Part shown: in pieces, positions 54,643 through 63,944 of the stretch
Numbering within the stretch: position 1 is the stretch's first letter
How the letters are laid out: each line of letters begins with the position of its first letter
Origin: Bordetella genomosp. 1
GTDB lineage: Bacteria; Pseudomonadota; Gammaproteobacteria; Burkholderiales; Burkholderiaceae_B
Reading direction: 5' to 3'
Assembly: GCF_002261335.1 (NCBI RefSeq)
Contig: NZ_NEVL01000001.1
Location: forward strand, 496,001 to 560,000
DNA length: 64,000 nucleotides
Made by a program: the position numbers and the translations under genes
The notes under the pieces: model-generated
The model's database searches: none
The model's input: the letters and a program-made list of their open reading frames with translations, nothing else
What the model was told of the DNA's origin: nothing

Positions 54643-56151
54643 TCAGAGGAACAGGCGATAGGCCGGGTTGTCGGTCTCGTTCCAGTGGGGGTAGCCCAGC
54701 TCCGCGATGAACTGCTTGAACAGCTTCTTGTCGGAGGCCGGCACCTGGATGCCGATCAGGATGCGGCCGTAGTCGGCGCCCTGGTTGCGGTAATGGAACA
54801 GGCTGATGTTCCATTCCGGATTCATGGCATTCAGAAAGCGCATCAGCGCGCCCGGGCGCTCGGGGAATTCGAAGCGGTACAGCAGCTCGGCGCCCGCCAG
54901 CGACGAACGCCCGCCCACCATGTGGCGCAGGTGCGTCTTGGCCATTTCATCGTGGGTCAGGTCGAGCGTGTCGAAGCCGGCGCGGCGGAAGTGCGCGGCG
55001 ATGCGCGCGGGCTCGGTCGGCGCGCTCACCTGCAGGCCCACGAACACGTGCGCGCGGTCGGCATCCGAGATGCGGTAGTTGAACTCGGTGACGCTGCGAT
55101 CGCCCACCAGCTCGCAGAACTTCCGGAAGCTGCCGCGCTGCTCGGGCATGGTCACGGCGAACACGGCCTCGCGCATCTCGCCCACTTCGGCGCGCTCGGA
55201 CACGAAGCGCAGCCGGTCGAAATTCATGTTGGCGCCGCAGGCCACCGCGATCAGGTTCTTGCCCTTGAGCTTGTGTTCGGCCGCGTATTGCTTGGCGCCG
55301 GCCACGGCCAGCGCGCCCGCGGGCTCGAGCACGCTGCGGGTTTCCTGGAACACATCCTTGATTGCCGCGCAGATCGCGTCGGTGTTCACGATCACGAAGT
55401 CGTCCACGTACTGGCGCGTGAGCTTGAAGGTCTCGGCGCCCACCAGCTTCACGGCGGTGCCGTCGGAGAACAGGCCCACGTCGTTGAGCTGCACACGGCG
55501 GCCGGCGCGCACGCTGCGCGCCATCGCGTCGGAATCCTCGGTCTGCACGCCGATGATCTTGATCTCGGGGCGCAGCTGCTTCACGTAGGCCGCCACGCCG
55601 GCGATCAGGCCGCCGCCGCCCACCGCCACGAAGATGGCGTCGATCGGGCCCGGGTGCTGGCGCAGGATCTCCATGCCGATCGTGCCCTGGCCGGCGATCA
55701 CGTCGGGATCGTCGAACGGGTGCACGAAGGTGAGCTTCTCTTTCTTTTCGAGCGTCTGCGCATGCTGGAAGGCGTCGGTGAAGCTCTCGCCCGCCAGCAC
55801 CACTTCGCCGCCGAGGCGGCGCACCGCATCGATCTTCACCTGCGGGCTGGTGGTGGGCATCACGATCACCGCGCGGCAGCCGAGACGCGCGGCCGACAGC
55901 GCCACGCCCTGGGCGTGGTTGCCGGCCGAGGCCGCGATCACGCCGCGGTCGCGTGCGGCCGCGGGCAGGTTCGCCATCTTGTTGTAGGCGCCCCGCAGCT
56001 TGAAGCTGAACACCGCCTGCGTGTCCTCGCGCTTGAACCACACCGCGTTGCCGATGCGCTGCGACAGCTGCGGAGCGGCCTCCAGCGGTGACTCGACCGC
56101 GACGTCGTAAACCTTGGACGTGAGGATGCGCTTGAGATAGTCGGTGGACAT
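54643..56151 (-). CDS. ilvA: Threonine ammonia-lyase, biosynthetic
   Basis: A 502-residue PLP enzyme that deaminates threonine to 2-oxobutyrate for isoleucine synthesis. The PLP Lys is K51 in TQAVFSFKLRGAYNKM; IAASAGNHAQGVALSAARLG and AVGGGGLIAGVAAYVKQL bind cofactor phosphate. Two ACT-like regulatory domains (about residues 330-500), with EFNYRISDADRAHVFVGLQV and RFEFPERPGALMRFLNAM, mark the feedback-inhibited biosynthetic type. The chosen ATG is 56151; further upstream in-frame sequence overlaps the yqaA promoter and is not family-like. Confidence 0.95.
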   Translation of the reverse strand: MSTDYLKRILTSKVYDVAVESPLEAAPQLSQRIGNAVWFKREDTQAVFSFKLRGAYNKMANLPAAARDRGVIAASAGNHAQGVALSAARLGCRAVIVMPTTSPQVKIDAVRRLGGEVVLAGESFTDAFQHAQTLEKKEKLTFVHPFDDPDVIAGQGTIGMEILRQHPGPIDAIFVAVGGGGLIAGVAAYVKQLRPEIKIIGVQTEDSDAMARSVRAGRRVQLNDVGLFSDGTAVKLVGAETFKLTRQYVDDFVIVNTDAICAAIKDVFQETRSVLEPAGALAVAGAKQYAAEHKLKGKNLIAVACGANMNFDRLRFVSERAEVGEMREAVFAVTMPEQRGSFRKFCELVGDRSVTEFNYRISDADRAHVFVGLQVSAPTEPARIAAHFRRAGFDTLDLTHDEMAKTHLRHMVGGRSSLAGAELLYRFEFPERPGALMRFLNAMNPEWNISLFHYRNQGADYGRILIGIQVPASDKKLFKQFIAELGYPHWNETDNPAYRLFL

Positions 56152-56248
56152 GGCGGGCAGTGCGTAAAAATTGAGCGTTGGGCAGGTTAACACAGGGCCC
56201 GCGAGCCAGGCGTGGCGCGGCCCGGCGGCAGGTACACTGCCTCGCACG

Positions 56249-56806
56249 ATGGAAGAAACTCTGATGAATGCCGTGCACGGCATGCTGGGATGGCTGGCCC
56301 TGCCCAAGGTGGGGCTGGGCGCGGTATTCCTGGTCTGCCTGGTGTCGGCCACGCTGCTGCCGCTCGGCTCCGAGGCCGTGGTGTTCGGCTACCTGAAGCT
56401 GCAGCCCGAGATGTTCTGGCCCACCCTCGCCGTGGCCACGCTGGGCAACACGCTGGGCGGCGTGATCAGCTATGGCATGGGCTGGTGGGCGCATCGCGCG
56501 GTGGCGCGCTGGCGCGAAAAACATCCGCACGGCGCCGTGCCGGACGGCGAGGGCGCCGCGCCCGGCCCGGCCCCGGACGCGCGTTTCGGTGCGCGCGGCG
56601 GCCGCTGGAATGCACGCGCGCACGCCTGGCTGCACCGGCTCGGCCCGCCCGCGCTGCTGCTCTCGTGGCTGCCGGCGGTGGGTGATCCGCTGTGCGCGGT
56701 GGCGGGCTGGCTCAAGCTGCCGTTCTGGCCCAGCGTCTTCTACATCGCGGTCGGCAAATTCCTGCGCTACCTGATCCTGACCGCCGGGCTGCTGTGGGTG
56801 CTGTGA
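56249..56806 (+). CDS. yqaA: YqaA family membrane protein (DedA/SNARE-associated-like)
   Basis: A 185-residue membrane protein. CLVSATLLPLGSEAVVFGYL and TLGNTLGGVISYGMGWWAHR in the N-terminal half and LLLSWLPAVGDPLCAVAGWL in the C-terminal half are the YqaA/DedA-like re-entrant motifs with conserved Gly/Pro/Asp. The connecting loop (about residues 85-115) is Gly/Ala/Pro-rich. DedA relatives are lipid scramblases or proton-dependent transporters; YqaA itself is uncharacterised. ATG 56249 or 56264 could be the start. Divergent from ilvA. Confidence 0.85.
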   Translation: MEETLMNAVHGMLGWLALPKVGLGAVFLVCLVSATLLPLGSEAVVFGYLKLQPEMFWPTLAVATLGNTLGGVISYGMGWWAHRAVARWREKHPHGAVPDGEGAAPGPAPDARFGARGGRWNARAHAWLHRLGPPALLLSWLPAVGDPLCAVAGWLKLPFWPSVFYIAVGKFLRYLILTAGLLWVL

Positions 56807-56851
56807 GCGGCCGGCGCGGCCGATCCGGTATGTTGCGGCGCAACAACCGGA

Positions 56852-56926
56852 CTTGCCGCCGCGCTCGCAGCCGGGCCTGCAGCCGCACTCGCAGCCGCAC
56901 TTGCCGCCGCACTTGCAGCCGCCGCT
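56852..56926. repeat. Short imperfect tandem repeat, GC-rich, upstream of the large oxidoreductase gene
   Basis: On the plus strand units such as CAGCCGCACTCGCAGCCGCA and TTGCCGCCGCACTTGCAGCC recur with a 9-12 base period. On the minus strand one frame encodes a Cys/Gly-rich run (G-C-K-C-G-G-K-C-G-C-E-C-G-C-R-P-G-C). That frame has no start codon nearby and runs on antisense through yqaA without an early stop, so I do not call a gene. Confidence 0.6.
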
Positions 56927-57066
56927 TTCCCCATCCGGCCCTTCCTCCGGCCCCGATTCTTGCAGCCAGCTTAAAGCCCTTGCCCGCGCCGTCCTTTGCG
57001 AGTTTTTGGCGAGTCGCTGCTGCGATGCCGTAAAATGGTTTTTTAAGGGCCCACACCGCTGCTCCC

Positions 57067-60000
57067 ATGAATGCCCCCCTGGCCAGCCAAATCCTGACTG
57101 CGGCGCTGCCCGCACCCGGCGCGCGCCTGCGCGAAATTCCCTACAACTACACGTCGTTTTCCGATCGCGAGATCGTGGCGCGGCTGCTGGGCGACGACGC
57201 CTGGCAACTGCTGTCCGACCTGCGCGGCGAACGGCGCACGGGGCGTTCCGCGCGGATGCTCTATGAAGTGTTGGGCGACATCTGGGTGGTGCGCCGCAAC
57301 CCCTATCTGCAGGACGACCTGCTCGACAACCCCAAGCGCCGCAAGCTGCTGATCGACGCCCTGCATCACCGCCTGGGCGAGATCGACAAGCGGCGCGAGC
57401 CGGGCGCGGCCGCCGACGACGGCCACGATCCGCTGCGCGACACCAAGGTGGTCGAGCTGCTGGCGCGCGCCCGCGGCGCGATCGCCAAGTTCGAGAGCGA
57501 GTTCGACCAGACCGAGCAGATGCGCAAGCAGGCGCAGCGCGTGCTGGGCCGCATCACGGCGAAAGACAACATCAAGTTCGACGGCCTGTCGCGCGTCTCG
57601 CACGTGACCGACGCGACCGACTGGCGCGTCGAGTATCCGTTCGTGGTGCTCACCCCCGACACCGAGCTCGAGATCGCCGCGCTGGTGCGCGCCTGTATCG
57701 AGCTGGGCCTGACCATCGTCCCGCGCGGGGGCGGCACCGGCTACACCGGCGGCGCCATTCCGCTCACGTGGAAGTCGGCCGTCATCAACACCGAGAAGTT
57801 CGACACGCTCGGCAAGGTGGAGTCCTGTACGCTGCCCGGCCTCACGGAACCGGTCGCGGTGATCAGCGCCGGCGCCGGCGTGGTGACCAAGCGCGTCTCC
57901 GAAGCGGCCGAACAGGCGGGCTTCGTGTTCGCCGTCGATCCCACGTCCGCCGAAGCCTCCTGTGTGGGCGGCAACATCGCCATGAACGCCGGCGGCAAGA
58001 AGGCCGTGTTGTGGGGCACCGCGCTCGACAACCTGGCCTGGTGGCGCATGGTCGATCCCGATGGCAACTGGCTCGAGGTCACGCGCCTGGATCACAACAT
58101 GGGCAAGATCCATGACGTCGAGACCGCGCGCTTCGAGGTGCAGTGGTTCGACGGTCACGGCAAGCCGGGCGAGCGCCTGATCAAGAGCGAGACGCTCGAG
58201 ATCGCGGGCCGCGTGTTCCGCAAGGAAGGCCTGGGCAAGGACGTGACCGACAAGTTCCTGGCGGGCCTGCCCGGCGTGCAGAAGGAAGGTTGCGACGGCC
58301 TCATCACCTCGGCGCGCTGGGTGCTGCATCGCATGCCCAAGCACACCCGCACGGTCTGTATGGAGTTCTTCGGCCAGGCGCGCGACGCGATTCCGTCGAT
58401 CGTCGAGGTGAAAGACTACCTCGATGGCGAAGGCCGTCAGCTGGGCGCGATCCTGGCCGGCCTGGAGCACCTCGACGAACGCTATCTGCGCGCCGTGGGC
58501 TACGCCACCAAGAGCAAGCGCGGCGTGCTGCCCAAGATGGTGCTGATCGGCGACATCGTGGGCGACGACGAGAACGCGGTGGCCGTGGCCGCCAGCGAAG
58601 TGGTGCGCCTGGCCAACACCCGCCACGGCGAGGGCTTCGTGGCCGTGAGCGCCGAGGCGCGCAAGAAATTCTGGCTCGACCGCTCGCGCACCGCCGCGAT
58701 CGCGCGCCACACCAACGCCTTCAAGATCAACGAAGACGTGGTGATTCCGCTCAACCGCATGGGCGAATACACCGACCACATCGAACGCATCAACATCGAG
58801 CTGTCCACGCGCAACAAGCTGCGCCTGCTGGACGCCCTCGACCAATACCTGGCGGGTCCGCTGCCGGTGGGCAAGGCCGAGGACGCCGAAGACGCCGAGA
58901 TCACGCGCGCCGAGGTGCTGGCCGACCGCAAGCGCCAGGCGCTCGAGCTGCTGGCCGCCACGCGCAAGCGCTGGCAATGGCTGCTCGACAACCTCGACCT
59001 GCCGCTGTCGGCGGCGCTGGGCGAGCTGCAGTCGCTGGGTCTCACGCAACACTACGTGGTGCTGGCCGAGCGCCTGCAGCGCCAGCCCGCCGCGCGCGTG
59101 TTCGACGTGGTCCAGGACCGCACGATCCGCGTGTCCTGGAAGGCCGAGGTGCTGCCCGGCCTGACCGGCCTGTTCTCGGGCGCGGCCGGCAAGCAGATCA
59201 TGGACGAGGCGCGCGAGACGCACACCCGCGTGCTCAAGAGCCGCGTGTTCGTGGCGCTGCACATGCACGCCGGCGACGGCAACGTGCACACCAACATCCC
59301 GGTCAACTCCGACGACTACGGCATGCTGCGCGAGGCGCACCAGGCGGTCGAGCGCATCATGCAGATCGCGCGCGACCTCGACGGCGTGATCTCGGGCGAG
59401 CACGGCATCGGCCTGACCAAGTACGAGTTCCTGACCGACGCCGAACTGGCGCCGTTCCAGGACTACAAGCGCCGCGTCGATCCGAACAACCACTTCAACG
59501 CCGGCAAGCTGATGCCGGGCGCGGACCTGCGCCACGCCTGGACGCCCAGCTTCAACCTGATGGGCCACGAGTCGCTCATCATGCAGCAGAGCGACATCGG
59601 CGCGATCTCCGAGTCGGTCAAGAACTGCCTGCGTTGCGGCAAGTGCAAGCCGGTCTGCGCGACCCACGTGCCGCGCGCCAACCTGCTGTACTCGCCGCGC
59701 AACAAGATCCTCGCCACCTCGCTGCTGGTCGAGGCGTTCCTCTACGAAGAGCAGACGCGCCGCGGCGTGAGCCTGAAGCACTGGGAAGAATTCGAAGACG
59801 TGGCCGACCACTGCACGGTCTGCCACAAGTGCTACACGCCCTGTCCGGTCGACATCGACTTCGGCGACGTGTCGATGAACATGCGCGCGCTCTTGCGCAG
59901 CATGGGACGCAAGTCGTTCAATCCGGGCACCACGGCCGCGATGTTCTTCCTCAACGCCAAGGATCCCACCACCATCAACGCCACCCGCAAGGCGATGGTC

Positions 60001-61026
60001 GGCGTGGGCTACAAGGTGCAGCGCGCCGCGCACGACCTGCTGTCGGGCCTGGCGCGCAAGCAGACCGCCAAGCCGCCGGCCACGGTCGGCCGCGCGCCGC
60101 TGCGCGAACAGGTGGTGCACTTCATCAACAAGAAGATGCCGGGCGGGCTGCCCAAGCAGACCGCGCGCAAGCTGCTCGACATCGAAGACGCCAACTACGT
60201 GCCGATCATCCGCGATCCCAAGGCCACTTCGGCCGACACGGAGGCGGTGTTCTATTTCCCGGGTTGCGGCTCCGAGCGCCTGTTCTCGCAGGTGGGCCTG
60301 GCCACGCAGGCGATGCTCTGGCACGCCGGCGTCCAGACCGTGCTGCCGCCGGGCTATCTGTGCTGCGGCTATCCCCAGCGCGGCAACGGCATGACCGACA
60401 AGGCCGAGCAGATCATCACCGACAACCGCGTGCTGTTCCACCGGGTCGCCAACACGCTCAACTACCTCGACATCAAGACGGTGGTGGTGAGCTGCGGCAC
60501 CTGCTACGACCAGCTCTCGGGCTACGAGTTCGAGAAGATCTTCCCGGGCTGCCGCCTGATCGACATCCACGAGTACCTGCTCGAGAAGGGCATCAAGCTC
60601 GATGGCGTCACGGGCACGCGCTACATGTATCACGACCCCTGCCACACGCCGATGAAGCTGCAGGATCCGATGAAGACGGTGCGTTCGCTGGTGGGCGACG
60701 GCGCCATCAAGAGCGATCGCTGCTGCGGCGAGTCGGGCACACTGGCCGTGTCCCGCCCCGACGTGTCGACCCAGGTGCGCTTCCGCAAGCAGGAAGAGCT
60801 GCTCAAGGGCCAGGACGCGCTGCGCGCCGACGGTTTCAGCGGCGACGTGAAGGTGCTGACGTCCTGCCCGTCGTGCCTGCAGGGCCTGTCGCGCTATGAA
60901 GGCGACACGGCCATGGACGCCGACTACATCGTGGTCGAGATGGCCAAGCATGTGCTGGGCGAGAGCTGGATGGAAGACTACGTGCGCCGCGCCAACGCGG
61001 GCGGCATCGAGCGCGTGCTGGTCTGA
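57067..61026 (+). CDS. Fused DUF3683 / FAD-linked oxidase / 4Fe-4S / CCG-domain oxidoreductase (D-2-hydroxyacid dehydrogenase type)
   Basis: A 1319-residue soluble fusion. In order: DUF3683-type N-terminal region (about 1-180, [17 protein letters not shown]); FAD-binding PCMH domain (about 195-340, [38 protein letters not shown]); FAD-oxidase C-terminal domain to about 810 ([28 protein letters not shown]); two 4Fe-4S clusters (about 855-930, [17 protein letters not shown] and [15 protein letters not shown]); and two CCG domains (about 1060-1290, [11 protein letters not shown] with [13 protein letters not shown], then [12 protein letters not shown] with [10 protein letters not shown]). The architecture is that of D-lactate or D-2-hydroxyglutarate dehydrogenases such as YdiJ, passing electrons to quinone. 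Monocistronic with terminator. Confidence 0.9.
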   Translation: MNAPLASQILTAALPAPGARLREIPYNYTSFSDREIVARLLGDDAWQLLSDLRGERRTGRSARMLYEVLGDIWVVRRNPYLQDDLLDNPKRRKLLIDALHHRLGEIDKRREPGAAADDGHDPLRDTKVVELLARARGAIAKFESEFDQTEQMRKQAQRVLGRITAKDNIKFDGLSRVSHVTDATDWRVEYPFVVLTPDTELEIAALVRACIELGLTIVPRGGGTGYTGGAIPLTWKSAVINTEKFDTLGKVESCTLPGLTEPVAVISAGAGVVTKRVSEAAEQAGFVFAVDPTSAEASCVGGNIAMNAGGKKAVLWGTALDNLAWWRMVDPDGNWLEVTRLDHNMGKIHDVETARFEVQWFDGHGKPGERLIKSETLEIAGRVFRKEGLGKDVTDKFLAGLPGVQKEGCDGLITSARWVLHRMPKHTRTVCMEFFGQARDAIPSIVEVKDYLDGEGRQLGAILAGLEHLDERYLRAVGYATKSKRGVLPKMVLIGDIVGDDENAVAVAASEVVRLANTRHGEGFVAVSAEARKKFWLDRSRTAAIARHTNAFKINEDVVIPLNRMGEYTDHIERINIELSTRNKLRLLDALDQYLAGPLPVGKAEDAEDAEITRAEVLADRKRQALELLAATRKRWQWLLDNLDLPLSAALGELQSLGLTQHYVVLAERLQRQPAARVFDVVQDRTIRVSWKAEVLPGLTGLFSGAAGKQIMDEARETHTRVLKSRVFVALHMHAGDGNVHTNIPVNSDDYGMLREAHQAVERIMQIARDLDGVISGEHGIGLTKYEFLTDAELAPFQDYKRRVDPNNHFNAGKLMPGADLRHAWTPSFNLMGHESLIMQQSDIGAISESVKNCLRCGKCKPVCATHVPRANLLYSPRNKILATSLLVEAFLYEEQTRRGVSLKHWEEFEDVADHCTVCHKCYTPCPVDIDFGDVSMNMRALLRSMGRKSFNPGTTAAMFFLNAKDPTTINATRKAMVGVGYKVQRAAHDLLSGLARKQTAKPPATVGRAPLREQVVHFINKKMPGGLPKQTARKLLDIEDANYVPIIRDPKATSADTEAVFYFPGCGSERLFSQVGLATQAMLWHAGVQTVLPPGYLCCGYPQRGNGMTDKAEQIITDNRVLFHRVANTLNYLDIKTVVVSCGTCYDQLSGYEFEKIFPGCRLIDIHEYLLEKGIKLDGVTGTRYMYHDPCHTPMKLQDPMKTVRSLVGDGAIKSDRCCGESGTLAVSRPDVSTQVRFRKQEELLKGQDALRADGFSGDVKVLTSCPSCLQGLSRYEGDTAMDADYIVVEMAKHVLGESWMEDYVRRANAGGIERVLV

Positions 61027-61050
61027 TCGCGGCACGCGCCGCAGGCACGC

Positions 61051-61083
61051 AACGGGACGGCTTCGGCCGTCCCGTTGCGTTTG
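61051..61083 (+). terminator. Terminator after the large oxidoreductase
   Basis: AACGGGACGGC (61051-61061), UUCG tetraloop, GCCGTCCCGTT (61066-61076), then GCGTTT. An exceptionally stable hairpin with a short T stretch. Confidence 0.8.
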
Positions 61084-61131
61084 GGGCCAGGGTGCCGGAC
61101 GCGCCGATGTTGGTAACTTGCCGCGAATCTT

Positions 61132-61251
61132 TACTGTTGCAATTGGCGCAATGCCCTGGGGCGACGAAGAATTCCTACTGTTGCACTTTAAGTCCGCTAC
61201 CTCCCTTTGTGTTTCAATGTTTATCTAGTATCTTCTTAATATTTAGAAGAT
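61132..61251 (+). promoter_or_regulatory. AT-rich control region of the GntR gene: direct repeat and palindrome
   Basis: TACTGTTGCA occurs at 61132-61141 and again at 61176-61185, start-to-start 44 bases (about four helical turns). ATCTTCT (61230-61236) and AGAAGAT (61245-61251) form an inverted repeat about 30 bases before the regulator's start. The stretch is clearly AT-rich against the genome. Candidate binding sites for the regulator itself. Confidence 0.4.
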
Positions 61252-61278
61252 CCGACGCGGTCTGGACAAGGAAATACT

Positions 61279-61983
61279 TTGGACGTCAAAGCGCCGGCCA
61301 CGATTCCCTACTTTCTCAAAGAGCAGATTCGTGAGCTGATAGTCGACGGTACGTTTCGGCCCGGCCAGCCCCTGCGCGAGCAGGAGTTGGAGCAGCGTTT
61401 CGGCACCAGCCGCAGCCCGATCCGCGAGGCCCTGCGCCTGCTCGAGCTGAGCGGCCTGGTGGTGCACCTGCAGCGCAAGGGTTTCCGCATCCGCCGCTAC
61501 ACCGAAGACGAGATCCGCGACATCTTCCTGCTGCGCGCCGAGCTGGCTTCCTACAGCATCAATCAACTCGTGGGCCAACCCGACCTGGTGCGCCTGCTGC
61601 GCGCCTTCAAGGAACACGATGCCGCGCTGGCCCGCGCCCACGCCGCGCGCGACGTGAGCGCCTACGTGAACGCCCTGCGCGAGTACTACCTCGCCTGTGC
61701 GCGCTACACCGACAACGTGCCGCTGGTCGATACGCTCGACCGCCTCACCGAGCAGGTCGAGCCGCTGCGCTACAACCTGCTGCGCCACCAGCTGGCCGAC
61801 ATCGCCTACGACGCCTATCACGCCGGCGTGGCCGAAGCACTCGGGCAGGGCGAATTCAGCCGTGCCGCGCAGCTCGCGCGCGACCACGTGCTCAACATGT
61901 TGAGCCAGGTCGTGCATGCCTATGCACAGGTGGTGGTGGACGTGAGCGACGACGAGGGCGAGGAGCGCCTGCGGGCCTACTGA
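61279..61983 (+). CDS. GntR-family (FCD/FadR subfamily) transcriptional regulator
   Basis: A 234-residue regulator starting at TTG 61279, eight bases after AAGGAAA. The winged HTH is at 8-75: IRELIVDGTFRPGQPLREQE, LEQRFGTSRSPIREALRLLE, LSGLVVHLQRKGFRIRRYT. The FCD effector domain follows with the metal-binding residues in IFLLRAELASYSIN and DAYHAGVAEALGQGE (His). It stands divergent in function from, but convergent in direction with, pxpA. Probable role: control of pxp or neighbouring catabolic genes (inference). Confidence 0.9.
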   Translation: MDVKAPATIPYFLKEQIRELIVDGTFRPGQPLREQELEQRFGTSRSPIREALRLLELSGLVVHLQRKGFRIRRYTEDEIRDIFLLRAELASYSINQLVGQPDLVRLLRAFKEHDAALARAHAARDVSAYVNALREYYLACARYTDNVPLVDTLDRLTEQVEPLRYNLLRHQLADIAYDAYHAGVAEALGQGEFSRAAQLARDHVLNMLSQVVHAYAQVVVDVSDDEGEERLRAY

Positions 61984-62050
61984 GCCCGCCGCGCAGCGCC
62001 GTCCGCCTGCGCGGATGGCCCCGCCGCCGCCCCCGGGGCGCGGTCGACAA

Positions 62051-62077
62051 GGGCACGGTGGCGTGCCCGGTTTTTTT
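62051..62077 (+). terminator. Terminator after the GntR gene
   Basis: GGGCAC (62051-62056), loop GGTGGC, GTGCCC (62063-62068), GG, T7 (62071-62077). Confidence 0.75.
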
Positions 62078-62139
62078 CCCGCATCGATGAGAGCCGCGTG
62101 CCGAGAGGCAGGCGGCATGGCCGCGTTCGCGCCGGCCGC

Positions 62140-62922
62140 TCAGCGCGCCGGACGGCGTGGCTTGCCGGGCGCGGCGATGGCGATGCCGGCCGCCTCGAGC
62201 GCCTGGCGGATCGCGCTGGCGAAGGCCAGCGCGTCGGGCTGGTCGCCGTGCAGGCAGAGCGTGTCGGGCGCGAGCGCCACGGACTTGCCGCTCTGCGCCG
62301 TGACCGCGCGCTCGCGCACCATCTGCAGCACCTGCGCCACGGCGAGGTCCACGTCGGTGATCATCGCGCCCGGCTGGGTGCGCGGCGTGAGCGAGCCATC
62401 GTCCTGGTAGGAGCGGTCGCCAAACACTTCCTGCGCGAGCTGCAGCCCGGCGCCCTGCGCCGCGGCCACCCACTGACTGCCCGCCAGGCCGTACAGCACG
62501 AGATCGGCGTCGACGTCGCGCACGGCGGTACAGATGGCGCGTGCGAGCGCGCCGTCTTTCGCCGCCATGTTGTAGAGCGCGCCGTGCGCCTTCACGTGAT
62601 GCAGCCGCGTGCCCTGCGAGGCGGCCACGCCGGCCAGCGCGCCGACCTGGTACACCACCAGGTCGTAGGCTTCCTGCGGCGAGATCGCCATGTTGCGGCG
62701 GCCGAAGCCGGCGAGGTCGGGCAGGCTCGGATGCGCGCCGATCGCCACGCCGTGTTCGAGCGCGGCCGCGACGGTGCGGCGCATGGTGCCGGGGTCGCCG
62801 CCGTGAAAACCGCAGGCGATGTTGGCCGAGGACACGAACGGCAGGATGGCCGTGTCGTTGCCCATCTGCCAGGCGCCGTAGCTTTCGCCCATGTCGCAGT
62901 TCAGGTCGAGGGTGATGCTCAT
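62140..62922 (-). CDS. pxpA: 5-oxoprolinase subunit PxpA (LamB/YcsF family)
   Basis: A 260-residue LamB/YcsF protein: LDLNCDMGESYGAWQMGND at the start, SSANIACGFHGGDPGTMRRTV, AIGAHPSLPDLAGFGRR, HHVKAHGALYNMAAKD, and DTLCLHGDQPDALAF. With PxpB and PxpC it hydrolyses 5-oxoproline (pyroglutamate) to glutamate at the cost of ATP, repairing a spontaneous damage product of glutamine. It overlaps pxpC by four bases; in this strand order pxpB-pxpC-pxpA. Confidence 0.94.
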   Translation of the reverse strand: MSITLDLNCDMGESYGAWQMGNDTAILPFVSSANIACGFHGGDPGTMRRTVAAALEHGVAIGAHPSLPDLAGFGRRNMAISPQEAYDLVVYQVGALAGVAASQGTRLHHVKAHGALYNMAAKDGALARAICTAVRDVDADLVLYGLAGSQWVAAAQGAGLQLAQEVFGDRSYQDDGSLTPRTQPGAMITDVDLAVAQVLQMVRERAVTAQSGKSVALAPDTLCLHGDQPDALAFASAIRQALEAAGIAIAAPGKPRRPAR

Positions 62923-63944
62923 GCGGAATCCTTTTCGGCGGCCAGCACGTGCCCGGCCAGTTGCGCGCGCAACGGCGCCAGTGCGGCCTCGAGCGCGGCG
63001 AAGGCCTGCGCCCGCGCGGCGTCGAGCTGCTGCGCCTCGTCGAGCGCGATGGGAGCGAAGCGCAGGGTCTGGCCCGGCGCGAACTGGGCCAGCACCGGCA
63101 GGTCGACCGCGGCGATCTGCGCCAGCTTGGGATAGCCGCCGGTGGTCTGGCGGTCGGCCATCAGCACGATGGGCTGGCCGCCGGCCGGTACCTGCACCGT
63201 GCCGAAGCTCGTGGCCTCGGAGAGGATCTGGCGCGGCGCGGTCATGGCCAGCGTCGGGCCGTCCAGGCGGTATCCCATGCGGTCGGATTGCGCGCTGATA
63301 CGGTATTCGCCTTCGGCGAAGGCGTGGCGCGAGGCCTGGTTGAATTCGTCCCAGTGCAGGCCGGGCAGGAAGCGCACCGTGGGCCGCTGCAGTGCGCGCA
63401 GCGTGGCCGGCAGGTAGATGCGCAGGTCCCAGAGCTCGCGCGCCAGCGCGTCGAGCCGCGCCGGCTCGTCGGTGAGCGCGTGCCTGAAGCCGACCCGGTC
63501 GCCCCGCGCCAGCGCGCGGCCCTGGAAACCGCCGAAGCCGCTGCGCAGATAGGTGCTGAAGCTGCCCATCACCGGGTCCAGCGCGAAGCCGCCATGCACG
63601 GCGAGGTAGGCGCGCGTGCCGGTCCGGGGCGCGCCGAAGGCCAGCACCGCGCCCGCGCGCACGACGAGCGGACGCAGCAGCGGCAGCGGCTCGCCATCGA
63701 GCGTGGCGCCGAGGTCGGCGCCGGCAAGCGCGATACAGGCGGGCGCCTCGAAGCGCAGCATCGGGCCCATCAGCGTGATTTCGAGCGTGGCCTCGTCGGC
63801 CGTATTGCCGGCCAGCACGTTGGCGAGCCGGTGCGCGCGCGCATCCATGGCGCCCGCGGCCGGAATGCCCTGGTGCTGGAAGCCCGCGCGGCCTTCGTCC
63901 TGGAAGGTCGAGAGCAGGCCGGGTTTCTGGACGGTGAGGCTCAT
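62919..63944 (-). CDS. pxpC: 5-oxoprolinase subunit PxpC (biotin-dependent carboxyltransferase-like)
   Basis: A 341-residue AHS2/KipA-type protein: VQKPGLLSTFQDEGRAGFQHQ, GAMDARAHRLANVLAGN, YLAVHGGFALDPVMGS, FLPGLHWDEFN, and SDRMGYRLDGPTL. It forms a complex with PxpB (KipI-type). GGAGG precedes the ATG. Overlaps pxpB and pxpA by four bases each. Confidence 0.93.
   Translation of the reverse strand: MSLTVQKPGLLSTFQDEGRAGFQHQGIPAAGAMDARAHRLANVLAGNTADEATLEITLMGPMLRFEAPACIALAGADLGATLDGEPLPLLRPLVVRAGAVLAFGAPRTGTRAYLAVHGGFALDPVMGSFSTYLRSGFGGFQGRALARGDRVGFRHALTDEPARLDALARELWDLRIYLPATLRALQRPTVRFLPGLHWDEFNQASRHAFAEGEYRISAQSDRMGYRLDGPTLAMTAPRQILSEATSFGTVQVPAGGQPIVLMADRQTTGGYPKLAQIAAVDLPVLAQFAPGQTLRFAPIALDEAQQLDAARAQAFAALEAALAPLRAQLAGHVLAAEKDSA

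Noticed and set aside
56712-57068. 119-codon minus-strand frame beginning [20 protein letters not shown]
   Set aside because: The first 45 residues look protein-like, but third-position GC is far below that of real genes here and the rest is Arg repeat ending inside yqaA.
57043-61035. Very long open frame on the minus strand opposite the FAD/Fe-S oxidoreductase
   Set aside because: It is the antisense frame of a GC-rich gene. Its product is an unstructured Arg/His/Ala/Gly/Val mix with no family motif.
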